Of a stretch of DNA of 64,000 nt, positions 10,049-19,001 are shown one piece after another. Origin of the DNA: Kitasatospora sp. NBC_00240 (GTDB taxonomy: Bacteria > Actinomycetota > Actinomycetes > Streptomycetales > Streptomycetaceae). The DNA is taken from positions 2,914,001 to 2,978,000 of the forward strand of contig NZ_JAPEMU010000001.1 in NCBI RefSeq assembly GCF_026342405.1. Reading direction: 5' to 3'. The position numbers and the translations under genes are program-made. The first letter of the stretch is position 1. Every line of letters starts with the position of its first letter. Under the pieces are notes generated by a model. The model had not been told where the DNA came from. It worked only from the letters and a program-made list of their open reading frames with translations, and made no database searches.

Positions 10049-10261
10049 TCAGGCGTCGTCGCCGCCCCGGCGACGGAGCCACGCCGCCGGGGACCGGGGT
10101 GCGCCGATCACTCTGGCCGCGAAGACGAGGCCGACGACCAGCAGCCACGGACCGATGGGCCCGCTCCGGATCGGCCAGCCGACCGCGAGGGCGGCGAGCG
10201 TACTGAGCGCCACGACCATGCCGTACAACAGCGTTGCCATGACGCCGAGTCGGGGCTTCAC
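10049..10261 (-). CDS. Small membrane protein, unknown function
   Basis: A 70-residue protein with two hydrophobic stretches (MATLLYGMVVALSTLAALAV and GPWLLVVGLVFAARVI) and a basic C-terminus (WLRRRGGDD), so probably two membrane passes. The GTG start at 10261 overlaps the stop of the preceding gene by 4 bp (GTGA), which indicates coupled translation and argues against the longer frame opening at 10366. I recognise no family. Confidence 0.55.
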   Translation of the reverse strand: MKPRLGVMATLLYGMVVALSTLAALAVGWPIRSGPIGPWLLVVGLVFAARVIGAPRSPAAWLRRRGGDDA

Positions 10262-10524
10262 GCGACCTCTCCGACCGATCCCGCCGAACGCGGTCGGCTC
10301 GGGTGCTGCACGGCGATGAAGCGGGGGACCTCCAGCTGCTGAACGTTCTCGGGCCTGGTGGTCCACTCGCAGCCACCGCGCTCGGAGCGGAGGTAGTAGA
10401 GCCCGGCCAGGCAGTCCATGTAGACGCCCTCGGCCGGCCCGCCGCTGGCCCCCCGCTTGGCCAAGTCGCGGACGATCTCACCGATTCGGGGCCGGCAGGC
10501 GGGGGTCGACTTCCTTCTCGGCAT
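10258..10524 (-). CDS. Small hypothetical protein
   Basis: An 88-residue protein starting MPRRKSTPACRPRIGEIV, with a preserved central region (YMDCLAGLYYLRSERGGCEW) and three cysteines. It is cotranslated with the small membrane protein by a GTGA overlap and diverges from the XRE regulator at 10640. I cannot assign a family. Small proteins next to XRE/DUF397 pairs are common in Streptomyces, so this may belong to that regulatory group; that is inference. Confidence 0.5.
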   Translation of the reverse strand: MPRRKSTPACRPRIGEIVRDLAKRGASGGPAEGVYMDCLAGLYYLRSERGGCEWTTRPENVQQLEVPRFIAVQHPSRPRSAGSVGEVA

Positions 10525-10574
10525 GACGGCCGCTCCCTTCTGTTCTGTAGTCCGTTCGCTACCCGGGGCGACTC

Positions 10575-10589
10575 ACTGTGGCGTACAGT
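10575..10589. promoter_or_regulatory. Inverted repeat in the divergent promoter region
   Basis: ACTGT-GGCGT-ACAGT is a perfect 5-5-5 inverted repeat about 50 bp before the XRE regulator and 50 bp before the divergent small-gene pair. It could be an autoregulatory operator for the XRE protein. Such a short repeat could also occur by chance. Confidence 0.3.
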
Positions 10590-10639
10590 CGGCGATACCT
10601 TCAACGTTTCAGCCCGGAAGGAAGGGTTGTGAACGCACC

Positions 10640-11470
10640 TTGAATCGCAAGGAACTTGATCCCGAGGCATCGCCCTTGGCGGACTTCGGTGCCAAGTTGC
10701 GCACGTCACGCGACGCCAGAGGCTGGACACAAGCCCATCTGGCCACCCTTACCGAGTACTCCGCAGTCCATGTCTCAGCTGTAGAAACTGGCCGCAAGCC
10801 TCCAACCCAAGCTTTCGTGAGAAGACTTGACGAGGTGTTCGAGTCCCCAGGGCGATTCGAGCGCGAGTGGCGGAGGGCAACGGCGAGCACCCTGTTCGAA
10901 GGGTTCTCCGAGTACCTGCGCAGCGAGGCCGACGCCGTGGCGCTCCGCCTGTTCGAGATCAATATCATTCCTGGGCTACTCCAGACCCCCGCCTATGCGC
11001 GCGCATACCAGGAAGCGCTCGTCCGGCGTGGCGCCTCAACCCAGCAGCAGGCCAACGAGAGGACGGCACTGCTGCTTCGACGGCAGGAGCACATGGCCGC
11101 GAGAGCACCTCGGCTTCACATGGTCATAGATGAGGGGTGTCTCCGCCGGGTCGTCGGCGGCCGAGAGGTGATGAGGGAACAGCTGCGCCATCTGGAAGGC
11201 ATGGCCGCGCAGCCGCGGATCATCCTCCAGGTCAGCCCGTTCTCGCTCGGCGAGGACCGCCCCTTCGCCCACCCAATTACGTTGCTGACCCTGCCCAGAG
11301 GAGTCATGGTGGGGTACGGCGAGACACAGAAGCGCGGCTTTCTGGAGCGCGAGCCAGACACGCTGGCCGAGTGGGCCGGTGAGTACGATCAACTTCAAGT
11401 CGAGGCGCTGCCCCGAGCAGCCTCGATCGACTTCATTCGCGAGGTGCGGAAAGGATTCGACAGTGGATGA
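10640..11470 (+). CDS. XRE-family regulator with DUF5753-type C-terminal domain
   Basis: A 276-residue protein. The N-terminal 75 residues form an XRE helix-turn-helix (LRTSRDARGWTQAHLATLTEYSAVHVSAVETGRKPP). The rest, from about EFEREW to the end, has the conserved pattern of the streptomycete DUF5753 domain (PGLLQTPAYARA, then a long helical region, then RGFLEREPDTLAEW-like). These regulators are typically paired with a DUF397 protein, as here. I chose the TTG at 10640 because GGAAGGAAGGG lies 13 bases upstream and similarity begins there; the frame stays open further upstream without a better start. The gene overlaps the DUF397 gene by 8 bp. Likely role: transcriptional regulator acting with its small partner. 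Confidence 0.82.
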   Translation: MNRKELDPEASPLADFGAKLRTSRDARGWTQAHLATLTEYSAVHVSAVETGRKPPTQAFVRRLDEVFESPGRFEREWRRATASTLFEGFSEYLRSEADAVALRLFEINIIPGLLQTPAYARAYQEALVRRGASTQQQANERTALLLRRQEHMAARAPRLHMVIDEGCLRRVVGGREVMREQLRHLEGMAAQPRIILQVSPFSLGEDRPFAHPITLLTLPRGVMVGYGETQKRGFLEREPDTLAEWAGEYDQLQVEALPRAASIDFIREVRKGFDSG

Positions 11471-11666
11471 CCTGACCGGCGCCACATGGCGCAAGAGCAG
11501 CTACAGCGCCCAGCAGGGGCAGTGCGTCGAGGTGTCCGGCGACTTCCCCGGCGTCGTCCCCGTCCGTGACTCCAAGGACCCGCAGGGCCCTGCCCTCGTC
11601 TTCCCGGCCGCCTCGTTCGCGGCCTTCGTCGCCGCCGTCCAGGCCGGCGAGTTCGGCGAGGTCTGA
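11463..11666 (+). CDS. DUF397 protein, partner of the XRE regulator
   Basis: A 67-residue protein with the DUF397 hallmark: W(R/T)KSSYS near the N-terminus, a cysteine-valine-E-V strand (GQCVEVSGD), then VPVRDSKDPQGPALVF and a C-terminal helix (AAFVAAVQAGEF). The GTG start at 11463 lies inside the end of the XRE gene. In characterised streptomycete pairs the DUF397 protein modulates its XRE partner, sometimes in a toxin-antitoxin-like way. A strong palindromic terminator follows 12 bp after the stop. Confidence 0.85.
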   Translation: MDDLTGATWRKSSYSAQQGQCVEVSGDFPGVVPVRDSKDPQGPALVFPAASFAAFVAAVQAGEFGEV

Positions 11667-11677
11667 CGGCCTGAACG

Positions 11678-11711
11678 AAGAAGCCCCTGCTCGATCGAGC
11701 AGGGGCTTCTT
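11678..11711. terminator. Palindromic terminator after the XRE/DUF397 pair
   Basis: A perfect 34-bp palindrome starting AAGAAGCCCCTGCTCGA, with an A-rich 5' flank and ending in CTTCTT. It can work on either strand. Confidence 0.85.
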
Positions 11712-11842
11712 GCTGCCGCGAGGGCGACTGGGGGAGACGGGGAATTCACAGCAGAGCCGCGGTTGGCTTGTTAACATTGCCAACAGAGTTCACTGCTACT
11801 CTGATTAACACTTCGCCACCCGACCAGCGATCGGCGGTTCCC

Positions 11843-13594
11843 GTGCACGCCCAGCTCACCTTCGACCTCGACCTCGACACCCTCCCCGAGACCCGGCCGA
11901 CGACCGTCTACCTGCTCCAGGGCATCGGCTCGTCGCCCACCGAACTGCGCAAGGCCCTCCGTGCCGACTACGAGAAGCAGCAGGGGTTCCAGGTCAAGGG
12001 CATCACCATCGCCGGCATCCCCGGCGTCGCGTCGTACGGCGTCATCGGCGTGGGAAGGAAGCCCCCCTGGCAGGAAGACCTGATCCGGCTCGTCAGCGAG
12101 TCCGTCGACCTCACGAACCACCTCGCGGCGGCCGCCGTCCTCCTGCCCGTGGACGACCGGGTCTTCGCGGTCTGCTTCGGGTCCGGCCACCTCCTGCTGG
12201 AGTCCGTGTACATCACGCCGTCCTTCGGGCTGGACTTCGCGCTGCGCACGGTCGACCCCAGCACCGTCAGCGAGCTGACGCACACCCGGATGGACTCCCG
12301 CGCGTACACCGACCGCAGCTCCACCGCGCGCGGACAGCACATCCGGACCTTCGACCTCGACGAATACGGCGAGATCTGCACCCGCGTCGTCGGCCGGGCC
12401 ATGGAGATCGGCCTCAGCGCCGAGCGGAATCCCCGGATCAGGAAGGCCCGCCCGCGCGTCCTCGGCTCCGACTCCCTGAACGTGCACCTCGCACTCGACG
12501 GTCCGCACCTCGTCTCGGACCTTCGGGCGATCGGCGCCCGGCTCGACCGGGAGCCCGACTCCGGCTTCGAGCGGATCTCCTACGTCCGCCATCTCGCCAG
12601 GACCGATCCCCGTATCAAGGTCCTCGACGGACGGCTCGCCGAGGCGCTGCACAGCTCCGCGGACTCGGGGCGCGTCGCTCTCGCACCCCCGTCCGCACTG
12701 CTCGACGTCATGGCGGAGAGCCAGTCGGCACGCGTGTCCCCCCGCTACGGCAGGAAGCCGTTCCTCACCCCTGAGGTGACGCTCGACAGCCTCCAGAGCC
12801 TTCTGGACGGCCGTCCCGCCGAGGAGCGGTTGGAGGCCCTGAAGAGGGTCGGGATCCAGCTGATGTCCGACATGGACGGCGGCCTGCCCGTCGGCCCGGC
12901 CACGGACGCACTGAAGTGGATCTCGGCGGAGTTCCCGCTGGGCAACAGCACCTTCGTCCGCCATCAGAACAAGTGGTACGAGATCGGCGCGAACCACCTG
13001 GAGTACGTCGACGCCGAGGTGCGCAAGCTGTTCGCGGCGTCACCGCACTACGGCCTCCCCGCATGGCCGACGGCGGCCGAAGCCCTGGCGTGGGGACTCA
13101 AAGACGCCCACGAGCAGGGATACAACGAGCTCGCCGCCCGGAAGCTCAGGTGGGCCTGCCTCGACCGGAAGCTGATCACCTGCAACCTTCACCCGCGCGG
13201 CTTCGAGGCGGCGGACCTGGTCTCTCCCGACGGCACCCTCGTGCACGTCAAGCAGGCCAGGAGCTCGGGCCCGCTCAGCCACCTCTTCGTCCAGGGCCAC
13301 GTGTCGGCCGACGCGCTGCACGCCGAGAGCGACGCCAACCGGGCGACCGTCGCGGCCGTCAGGAAGCGCTTCCGCTCGTTCCCCGAAGGGCGCTTCGAGC
13401 CGCGCCGGGTGGTCTTCGCCATCGCCCTGAAGACCGGCGCCGAGCTCACCCCCGACTCGCTCTTCACCGTCTCCAAGATCTCCCTTCTGCACACCGCGCG
13501 TGCACTGCAGAACCTGGGCGTCGAGGTTCACATCCAGGGCATCGACTACCGCGCCCGCGCAGGAATCTCGTTGATTGACACCGTCAACACGTAG
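11843..13594 (+). CDS. TIGR04141/DUF6119 sporadically distributed protein
   Basis: A protein of about 583 residues resembling the TIGR04141 (DUF6119) sporadically distributed proteins. The N-terminal VYLLQGIGSSPTELRKAL, the central VYITPSFGLDFALRTVDP followed by HTRMDSRAYTDRSS, and a C-terminal nuclease-like region (SPDGTLVHVKQARSSGPLSHLFVQG) match what I remember of the family. That last region looks like a PD-(D/E)xK core (D-x-V-H-V-K), so DNA cleavage is possible but unproven. I prefer the GTG at 11843 (GGCGG five bases upstream); a TTG at 11768 is in frame. Only 40 bp separate it from mcrB, suggesting one operon and a shared defence task. An AT-richer stretch with two TTAACA/ATTAACA elements at about 11771-11810 may be its promoter. 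Confidence 0.75.
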   Translation: MHAQLTFDLDLDTLPETRPTTVYLLQGIGSSPTELRKALRADYEKQQGFQVKGITIAGIPGVASYGVIGVGRKPPWQEDLIRLVSESVDLTNHLAAAAVLLPVDDRVFAVCFGSGHLLLESVYITPSFGLDFALRTVDPSTVSELTHTRMDSRAYTDRSSTARGQHIRTFDLDEYGEICTRVVGRAMEIGLSAERNPRIRKARPRVLGSDSLNVHLALDGPHLVSDLRAIGARLDREPDSGFERISYVRHLARTDPRIKVLDGRLAEALHSSADSGRVALAPPSALLDVMAESQSARVSPRYGRKPFLTPEVTLDSLQSLLDGRPAEERLEALKRVGIQLMSDMDGGLPVGPATDALKWISAEFPLGNSTFVRHQNKWYEIGANHLEYVDAEVRKLFAASPHYGLPAWPTAAEALAWGLKDAHEQGYNELAARKLRWACLDRKLITCNLHPRGFEAADLVSPDGTLVHVKQARSSGPLSHLFVQGHVSADALHAESDANRATVAAVRKRFRSFPEGRFEPRRVVFAIALKTGAELTPDSLFTVSKISLLHTARALQNLGVEVHIQGIDYRARAGISLIDTVNT

Positions 13595-13634
13595 GCTGTG
13601 ACCCGCCACGAGGCTGACGCAGGAGAGGCTCGCC

Positions 13635-15398
13635 ATGTCCCACCCGGATCACCCCGAGTTCCGCATCAAGCTGCCTGGCGTGGACCTCGTCGCACGAGGG
13701 CGGCTGCTCGACGAGGTCGGCAACAACGGCTCGCCCAAGTTCCTGCTGCTGGAGGGGTCGTCGGTGGCCGCGACCGACTGGCCCAAGCTGGGCGACTACG
13801 GCCGCCGGCTGCGCGCGGAACTTCGGTCCGACTGGTCACTCGTGGACGACCGCCCCGGCTATTGGGCGGCGAACCGCGACATCGAGTGCAACTCGCCCTC
13901 GGCCGCCGCCACCGTCGTGCTCGGTTACAACGCCGGCGGCCCCGAGACCTGGCGGACCGCCGAGGGCCACCCGCTCTCCGACTACCTGCCCGGCAGCTGG
14001 CGCGTGCCGCACAAGGCTTGGCTGGTGCGCGGCTCCAACGTCTCCGGCCACAACCTGGTGCGCAGGCTCTGGCTCGCCGACGGGATCGTGTCGCTCTCCG
14101 GCGCCCACCTTCCGCCGCTCGACGAGTCGGACCCGACCAAGAGCGCCCTGCGCGGCTACGTCGAGGAGGGGTACGAGGGCTCCGCCACGTACAGCCAGAA
14201 GCACGGCCTGGTCGACGAGATCCACGCGTTCCTGACCCAGATGCGGCCGGGCGACACCGTCGTCACCCTCGCCGACGGCCTGCTCCACCTCGGGGAGATC
14301 GACGGCCCGGCCGAGCAGACCGACTCCCCGGGCGGCCTGTCCAACCTGCGGCGGAAGGCCGTCTGGCAGCCGGAGGGCCTTCCGTACGAGAACCTGCCGG
14401 AGGAGGTGCAGCAGAAGCTCTCGGTCCAGCACGACGTCGTCGACCTGACCCCGGTCGCGGACGTACTCGCCCGGCTCCGTACCCCGGTGGCGATCTCGGC
14501 GCCCGTGGACCTTCCGCCGGAGGAGGCGAAGGAGCTCTCGCTGCCTCCGGTCGACGAAGCCCTGGCCGGCGAACTGCTCGTCGATGGCACCGGCTGGCTG
14601 GAGGAGGTCCGCGAACTCCTTTGGGAGGAACGGCAACTGGTGTTCTACGGGCCGCCCGGCACGGGCAAGACCTACCTGGCCATGAAGCTCGCCGAGCACT
14701 TCGGCGGCGGGCCCGGGCAGGTCAAGCTCGTGCAGTTCCACCCGTCCTACGCCTACGAGGACTTCTTCGAAGGGTTCCGCCCGGTCGAGGACCCGGAGAC
14801 CCACGACGTCGCCTTCCGACTCACCGCGGGTCCGTTGCGTGAGCTCGCCGACCTCGCATCACGCGAGGGCAACCGGCACGTCCCGCACTTCCTGATCATC
14901 GACGAGATCAACCGCGCCAACCTCGCCAAGGTCTTCGGCGAGCTCTACTTCCTGCTCGAATACCGCAGGAAGTCCGTCCGGCTCACCTACTCCGGCGACG
15001 ACTTCGCCCTCCCGCCGAACCTCTTCGTCATCGGCACCATGAACACCGCCGACCGCTCCATCGCCCTCGTCGACGCTGCCATGCGCCGCCGCTTCGCCTT
15101 CGTCGAGCTGTCCCCGCGCACCGAGCCCACCCGCGGCCTGCTGCACCGCTGGCTGGAGCGCGAGCAGATCGGTTCGGAGCCGGCCCGACTCCTCGATGCC
15201 CTCAACGCACGGATCGGTGACCCGGACTTCGCCATAGGGCCCTCCTACCTGATGAAGCCGGGCATCGACGCCGACGACCGGCTGCGCCGCGTCTGGCGGA
15301 CGAAGATCCTGCCGCTGATGGAGGAGCACCACTACGGCGAGGGCGAGGACATCGAGGCCCGCTACGGGCTGGAAGCACTGCGGAAGTCCCTGCTGTGA
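13635..15398 (+). CDS. mcrB: McrB-like GTPase subunit of a modification-dependent restriction system
   Basis: A 587-residue protein. Residues about 30-115 (FLLLEGSSVAAT ... CNSPSAAATVVLGYNAGG) match DUF4357. Residues about 130-235 (RGSNVSGHNLVRRLW ... MRPGDTVVTLADGLLHLGEI) look like an EVE/McrB-type modified-base reader. The C-terminal AAA+ module has Walker A GPPGTGKTY near 338, Walker B FLIIDEINRANL near 418, and the McrB signature GTMNTADRSI near 470. McrB senses modified cytosine DNA and powers translocation to activate McrC. The ATG at 13635 has GGAGAGG upstream. Its stop overlaps the McrC start by 4 bp (GTGA). Type IV restriction of modified phage DNA is the expected role. Confidence 0.92.
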   Translation: MSHPDHPEFRIKLPGVDLVARGRLLDEVGNNGSPKFLLLEGSSVAATDWPKLGDYGRRLRAELRSDWSLVDDRPGYWAANRDIECNSPSAAATVVLGYNAGGPETWRTAEGHPLSDYLPGSWRVPHKAWLVRGSNVSGHNLVRRLWLADGIVSLSGAHLPPLDESDPTKSALRGYVEEGYEGSATYSQKHGLVDEIHAFLTQMRPGDTVVTLADGLLHLGEIDGPAEQTDSPGGLSNLRRKAVWQPEGLPYENLPEEVQQKLSVQHDVVDLTPVADVLARLRTPVAISAPVDLPPEEAKELSLPPVDEALAGELLVDGTGWLEEVRELLWEERQLVFYGPPGTGKTYLAMKLAEHFGGGPGQVKLVQFHPSYAYEDFFEGFRPVEDPETHDVAFRLTAGPLRELADLASREGNRHVPHFLIIDEINRANLAKVFGELYFLLEYRRKSVRLTYSGDDFALPPNLFVIGTMNTADRSIALVDAAMRRRFAFVELSPRTEPTRGLLHRWLEREQIGSEPARLLDALNARIGDPDFAIGPSYLMKPGIDADDRLRRVWRTKILPLMEEHHYGEGEDIEARYGLEALRKSLL

Positions 15399-16663
15399 AC
15401 CCCGAGGGCGCTCTCGGCGCGGACATCGCCCTGCGTGAGTACTCCCGCGCCCGTTCCGTGCCGCTGGACTCCGCCACCGGACGGGCGCTGGCCGCCTCGG
15501 GTGTCCTGGAGAGCGCCGTACCGGACCCTCACCGCGACGGCCACTGGCTGCTGCGGGCCGGGAGTCTCGTCGGCGCGGTCCGGATCCGTGTGCCGGAGGC
15601 CCGGTGCTCGCTCACGGTCCGGATAGCCCCCAAGACACCGGTGCGCCGGCTGTTCTTCCTCCTCGGCTTCAGCCTCGACCCGGCGAAGGCCTGGCGGAGC
15701 GGCCGCGACGGCACGGTGGACGCGGGGGCGTACGAGGACGTACTGCCGGCCCTCGCGCACGCCGTGGAGCGGCAGATCGACACGGCGCTGCGACAGGGCG
15801 TGCTGCAGGGATACCGGCGGGTGGAGGAGTCCGCACTGGTCCTGCGCGGCCGAATCCGCGAGGCGGAGCAGATCCGACGGCACTTCGGCCGTACTCCGCC
15901 GGTGGAGATCTCCTACGACGCGTACACGGCGGACATCCCGGAGAACCGGATCCTCCGCGGCGCCGCCGAGACGCTGTTGCGGCTGCCCGGCGTGCCGGGT
16001 CCGGTACGCCGGCGCCTGGCGCACCACCGGGTGCGCCTCGTCGACGCGGAGCCGCTGGTACGCGGGCACGCCCTTCCGGCATGGCAGCCCTCGCGCCTCA
16101 ACACCCGCTACCAGCCGGCTCTCCGGCTGGCCGAGGCTCTCCTGACCGGGACCTCGCCGGAGCACCGGCCCGGCGAACTCCGGCTGGACGGCTTCCTGTT
16201 CGACATGAACACGCTCTTCGAGGACTTCGTCACCGCCGCGCTGCGCGAGGCCGTCCGCGAGTACGGGCTCACCGCCCGTCTGCAGGACCGGCACCACCTT
16301 GACACCGTCGGGCGCCTCCGGATCCGCCCCGACCTGGTCGTGTACGCGGCCGACGGGCGCACACCGGTCGGCGTCGTCGACGCCAAGTACAAGACGGAGA
16401 AGACCAAAGGCTATCCGAGCGCCGACCTGTACCAGATGCTCGCCTACTGCACTGTCCTCGGGCTGGACGAAGGGCACCTCGTGTACGCCGCAGGGCGGAC
16501 GGACGGACACGTCCACGAGGTGCGCGGGTCCGTCGGCCCGCACGGCCAGGGCGTGCGGCTGCACCAACACGCCCTCGATCTGAACCGCGGCCCGGACGAG
16601 CTCCTCGCGGACTTCCGCGACCTCGCCGCCCGGCTGGCAGAAGTCCCCACCCGCCTGCGGTGA
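15395..16663 (+). CDS. mcrC: McrC-like nuclease subunit
   Basis: A 422-residue protein with the McrC layout: an N-terminal beta-rich part (GVLESAVPDPHRDGHWLLRAG ... RIAPKTPVRRLFFLLGFSL), a helical middle (RGRIREAEQIRRHFGRTPPVEISYDAYTADIPENRIL), and a C-terminal PD-(D/E)xK nuclease core (RPDLVVY near 310, then VVDAKYK near 326). The GTG start is coupled to the mcrB stop. With McrB it should form the McrBC complex that cuts modified DNA. The middle motif YDxYTxDIPENRIL is a recognisable McrC family feature. Confidence 0.9.
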   Translation: MNPEGALGADIALREYSRARSVPLDSATGRALAASGVLESAVPDPHRDGHWLLRAGSLVGAVRIRVPEARCSLTVRIAPKTPVRRLFFLLGFSLDPAKAWRSGRDGTVDAGAYEDVLPALAHAVERQIDTALRQGVLQGYRRVEESALVLRGRIREAEQIRRHFGRTPPVEISYDAYTADIPENRILRGAAETLLRLPGVPGPVRRRLAHHRVRLVDAEPLVRGHALPAWQPSRLNTRYQPALRLAEALLTGTSPEHRPGELRLDGFLFDMNTLFEDFVTAALREAVREYGLTARLQDRHHLDTVGRLRIRPDLVVYAADGRTPVGVVDAKYKTEKTKGYPSADLYQMLAYCTVLGLDEGHLVYAAGRTDGHVHEVRGSVGPHGQGVRLHQHALDLNRGPDELLADFRDLAARLAEVPTRLR

Positions 16664-16742
16664 CGACCACCGAACAACGGGCCACCGGCGCACGGCAGAC
16701 CCGCGACGCCGCCACCTCCAACACTCGGACCCGAGAGGGATC

Positions 16743-18884
16743 ATGCCCCGACTCGCTTTCGCCAACAGCTTCTGGGACGGCTACGACACCCTGGAGAAGC
16801 CGATCCGCGCCGGCGTCCGGAAGGCCATGGCCAAGTTCCAGGCCCTGAGCGCCGCCGAACTCAACGCCGACAAGGGCCTTCACCTGGAGTCGGTGGAGAA
16901 CTCCCGTGATCCGCGCATGCGGACCATCCGCATCACCGGCTTCTGGCGCGGTGTCGTCCTCGCCCCGGACGACGGCAGCGACGTCTTTCTGCTGGTCAAC
17001 GTCCTGCCGCACGACCACGCGTACTCCTGGGCCGCCAAGCGGCTCTACAGCGCGAACACCGCCACCCGCGCCCTGGAGGTCCGCAACGCCGTCGCCATCG
17101 ACCAGCTGACCCCGATGTACGAGGAAGTCGCCCGCAAAGCACCCGAGTTGCTCTTCGAGAAGGTGTCCGACAGGGCGCTGCACGAACTCGGCATCGACGC
17201 CCAGGTCCTGCGCGCCGTGCGCTCCATCTCGGACAAGGCGCAGTTGGAGGCGTTCGCCACGCTGCTCCCGGAGGACCAGCTGGAAGTGCTGCAGTACCTC
17301 GCGGAGGGCTTCACCCCGGACGACGTCTACCGGGACGTCGTCACGGTGCGCCGTCCGTCCGGCTCCCCGTCCGAGCCGATCGAGGACCTGGCCACCGTCA
17401 TCGCGAACACCGCGGCACGCATCCGGATCGTCACCGGGGCGGAGGAGCTGGAGGAGGTTCTGGAGAAGCCGTTCGCCGCCTGGCGCGTCTTCTTGCACCC
17501 GTCCCAGCGGCGCGTCGCCTTCCGCACGTCCTACGGCGGCCCGGTCCAGGTGACCGGCGGTCCGGGCACAGGCAAGACGGTCGCCGCTCTGCACCGCGTC
17601 AAGCATCTACTGGGCCGCTCCGACGACAGTCGGATCCTGCTCGCGACGTACACCAACGCGCTCGCCGCCGGCCTGCGCGACAACCTCGACCTGCTCCTCG
17701 ACGGCGAGGAGGCACTGCTCGGACGGGTCGACGTCACCACCGTCGACGCCTACGCCAACGGATTCGTACGCAGCCAGGACTCGCGCGTACCGGTGCCGCT
17801 CGGCGACCGGGAGCAACAACAGCTGTGGGGCAGGGTCGCCAAGCGGCTCGACCTGCCGTTCACCGAGAGATTCCTCGCACAGGAGTACCGTCACGTGGTA
17901 CTGGGCCAGAACCTGCGCGACCTCGACTCCTACCTCGCAGCCTCCCGCAACGGGCGGGGGACCGGGTTGGGACCGGGCCGGCGCAAGCTGCTGTGGGAGG
18001 GCGTCGAGCTCTTCGAACAGACCCTGCGCGACCACGGCGAGACCAGCCACCTGCGCATCTGCGCCCGGGCCGCCGACCTGCTCTCCCAACGGGGGCCGAC
18101 GCATCAGCACGTCGTCGTCGACGAGGCCCAGGACCTGCACCCGGCCCAGTGGCGGGTGCTGCGCGCGGCCGTCGCCACCGGCCCCGACGACCTGTTCCTC
18201 ACCGGCGACCCGCACCAGCGCATCTACGATTCGCGCGTCACACTCAGCTCCCTCGGCATCCAGACCTCGGGCCGCAGCTTCCGACTGCGCGTCAACTACC
18301 GTTCCACCGAAGAGATTCTGGCCTGGTCGGCGAGGCTGCTCGCCCCGGTTGCGGTCGACTCCCTCGAAGGCGACGGCACCGACTCCCTCGCCGGCTACCG
18401 CTCGCTGTTGCACGGCCGTCGGCCGGAGACGCACGGTTACCCGAACCGGCAGCAGGAGGTGACGGCACTCGTCGAACAGATCCAGCAGTGGATCGCGGAC
18501 GGCATCGCACCGGGCGAGATCGGCGTCTGCGCCCGCTTCAACCTGGCCCTGGACAAGGCCGCGGAGAAGCTGAAAGCGGCTGGGGTGCCGATCGCCCGCG
18601 TCAAGGGACAGGTCATGACCGGCAATCCCGGAGTGCGGCTGGCGACGATGCACTTCATGAAGGGGCTGGAGTTCCGGGCGGTCGCCGTTCTCGGCGCGTC
18701 GGCTGATGCCGTACCTTTCTCCCGGGAAATCACACCTGCCGATGCCGACCCGCTGCAGCACCAGTCCGACCTGCTGCGTGAACGCTGTCTGCTGTTCGTC
18801 GCCTGCACCCGCGCACGGGAAGCACTTCGGGTGACATGGAGCGGGGAGCCCAGCCCGTTCCTCCCACCCTCGGAACGAACGTGA
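16743..18884 (+). CDS. UvrD/Rep-like superfamily 1 helicase with N-terminal RelE-like domain
   Basis: A 713-residue protein. Residues about 1-110 resemble a RelE/ParE-fold toxin-like domain (KFQALSAAELNADKG, MRTIRITGFWRGVVLAP, VLPHDHAYSWAAKR); no toxin activity is implied. The helicase part has Walker A GGPGTGKTVA near 270, DEAQDLHPAQW near 458, the GDPHQRIYD motif near 488, and C-terminal motifs including VKGQVMTGNPGVRLATMHFMKGLEFRAV. ATG at 16743 with GAGAGG upstream. It lies 79 bp after mcrC on the same strand, so it probably belongs to the TIGR04141-McrBC operon as an accessory DNA-processing enzyme. No clear hairpin terminator separates it from the converging reverse-transcriptase gene. 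Confidence 0.82.
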   Translation: MPRLAFANSFWDGYDTLEKPIRAGVRKAMAKFQALSAAELNADKGLHLESVENSRDPRMRTIRITGFWRGVVLAPDDGSDVFLLVNVLPHDHAYSWAAKRLYSANTATRALEVRNAVAIDQLTPMYEEVARKAPELLFEKVSDRALHELGIDAQVLRAVRSISDKAQLEAFATLLPEDQLEVLQYLAEGFTPDDVYRDVVTVRRPSGSPSEPIEDLATVIANTAARIRIVTGAEELEEVLEKPFAAWRVFLHPSQRRVAFRTSYGGPVQVTGGPGTGKTVAALHRVKHLLGRSDDSRILLATYTNALAAGLRDNLDLLLDGEEALLGRVDVTTVDAYANGFVRSQDSRVPVPLGDREQQQLWGRVAKRLDLPFTERFLAQEYRHVVLGQNLRDLDSYLAASRNGRGTGLGPGRRKLLWEGVELFEQTLRDHGETSHLRICARAADLLSQRGPTHQHVVVDEAQDLHPAQWRVLRAAVATGPDDLFLTGDPHQRIYDSRVTLSSLGIQTSGRSFRLRVNYRSTEEILAWSARLLAPVAVDSLEGDGTDSLAGYRSLLHGRRPETHGYPNRQQEVTALVEQIQQWIADGIAPGEIGVCARFNLALDKAAEKLKAAGVPIARVKGQVMTGNPGVRLATMHFMKGLEFRAVAVLGASADAVPFSREITPADADPLQHQSDLLRERCLLFVACTRAREALRVTWSGEPSPFLPPSERT

Positions 18885-19001
18885 GGACCCCTGGACTCCG
18901 GAGGAAGGGGCGTACGCCCGCGGCCGTCAGTGCGATCCGGTGCGGAGCAGCAGGAGCGCACGTTTCTACCCCGCCCCGACGCGCACGCCGTGGCGCGCCG
19001 A

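Noticed and set aside
11768..11842. TTG at 11768 as start of the TIGR04141 gene
   Set aside because: The added residues cover an AT-rich promoter-like stretch; GTG 11843 has a better ribosome binding site, though 11768 cannot be excluded.
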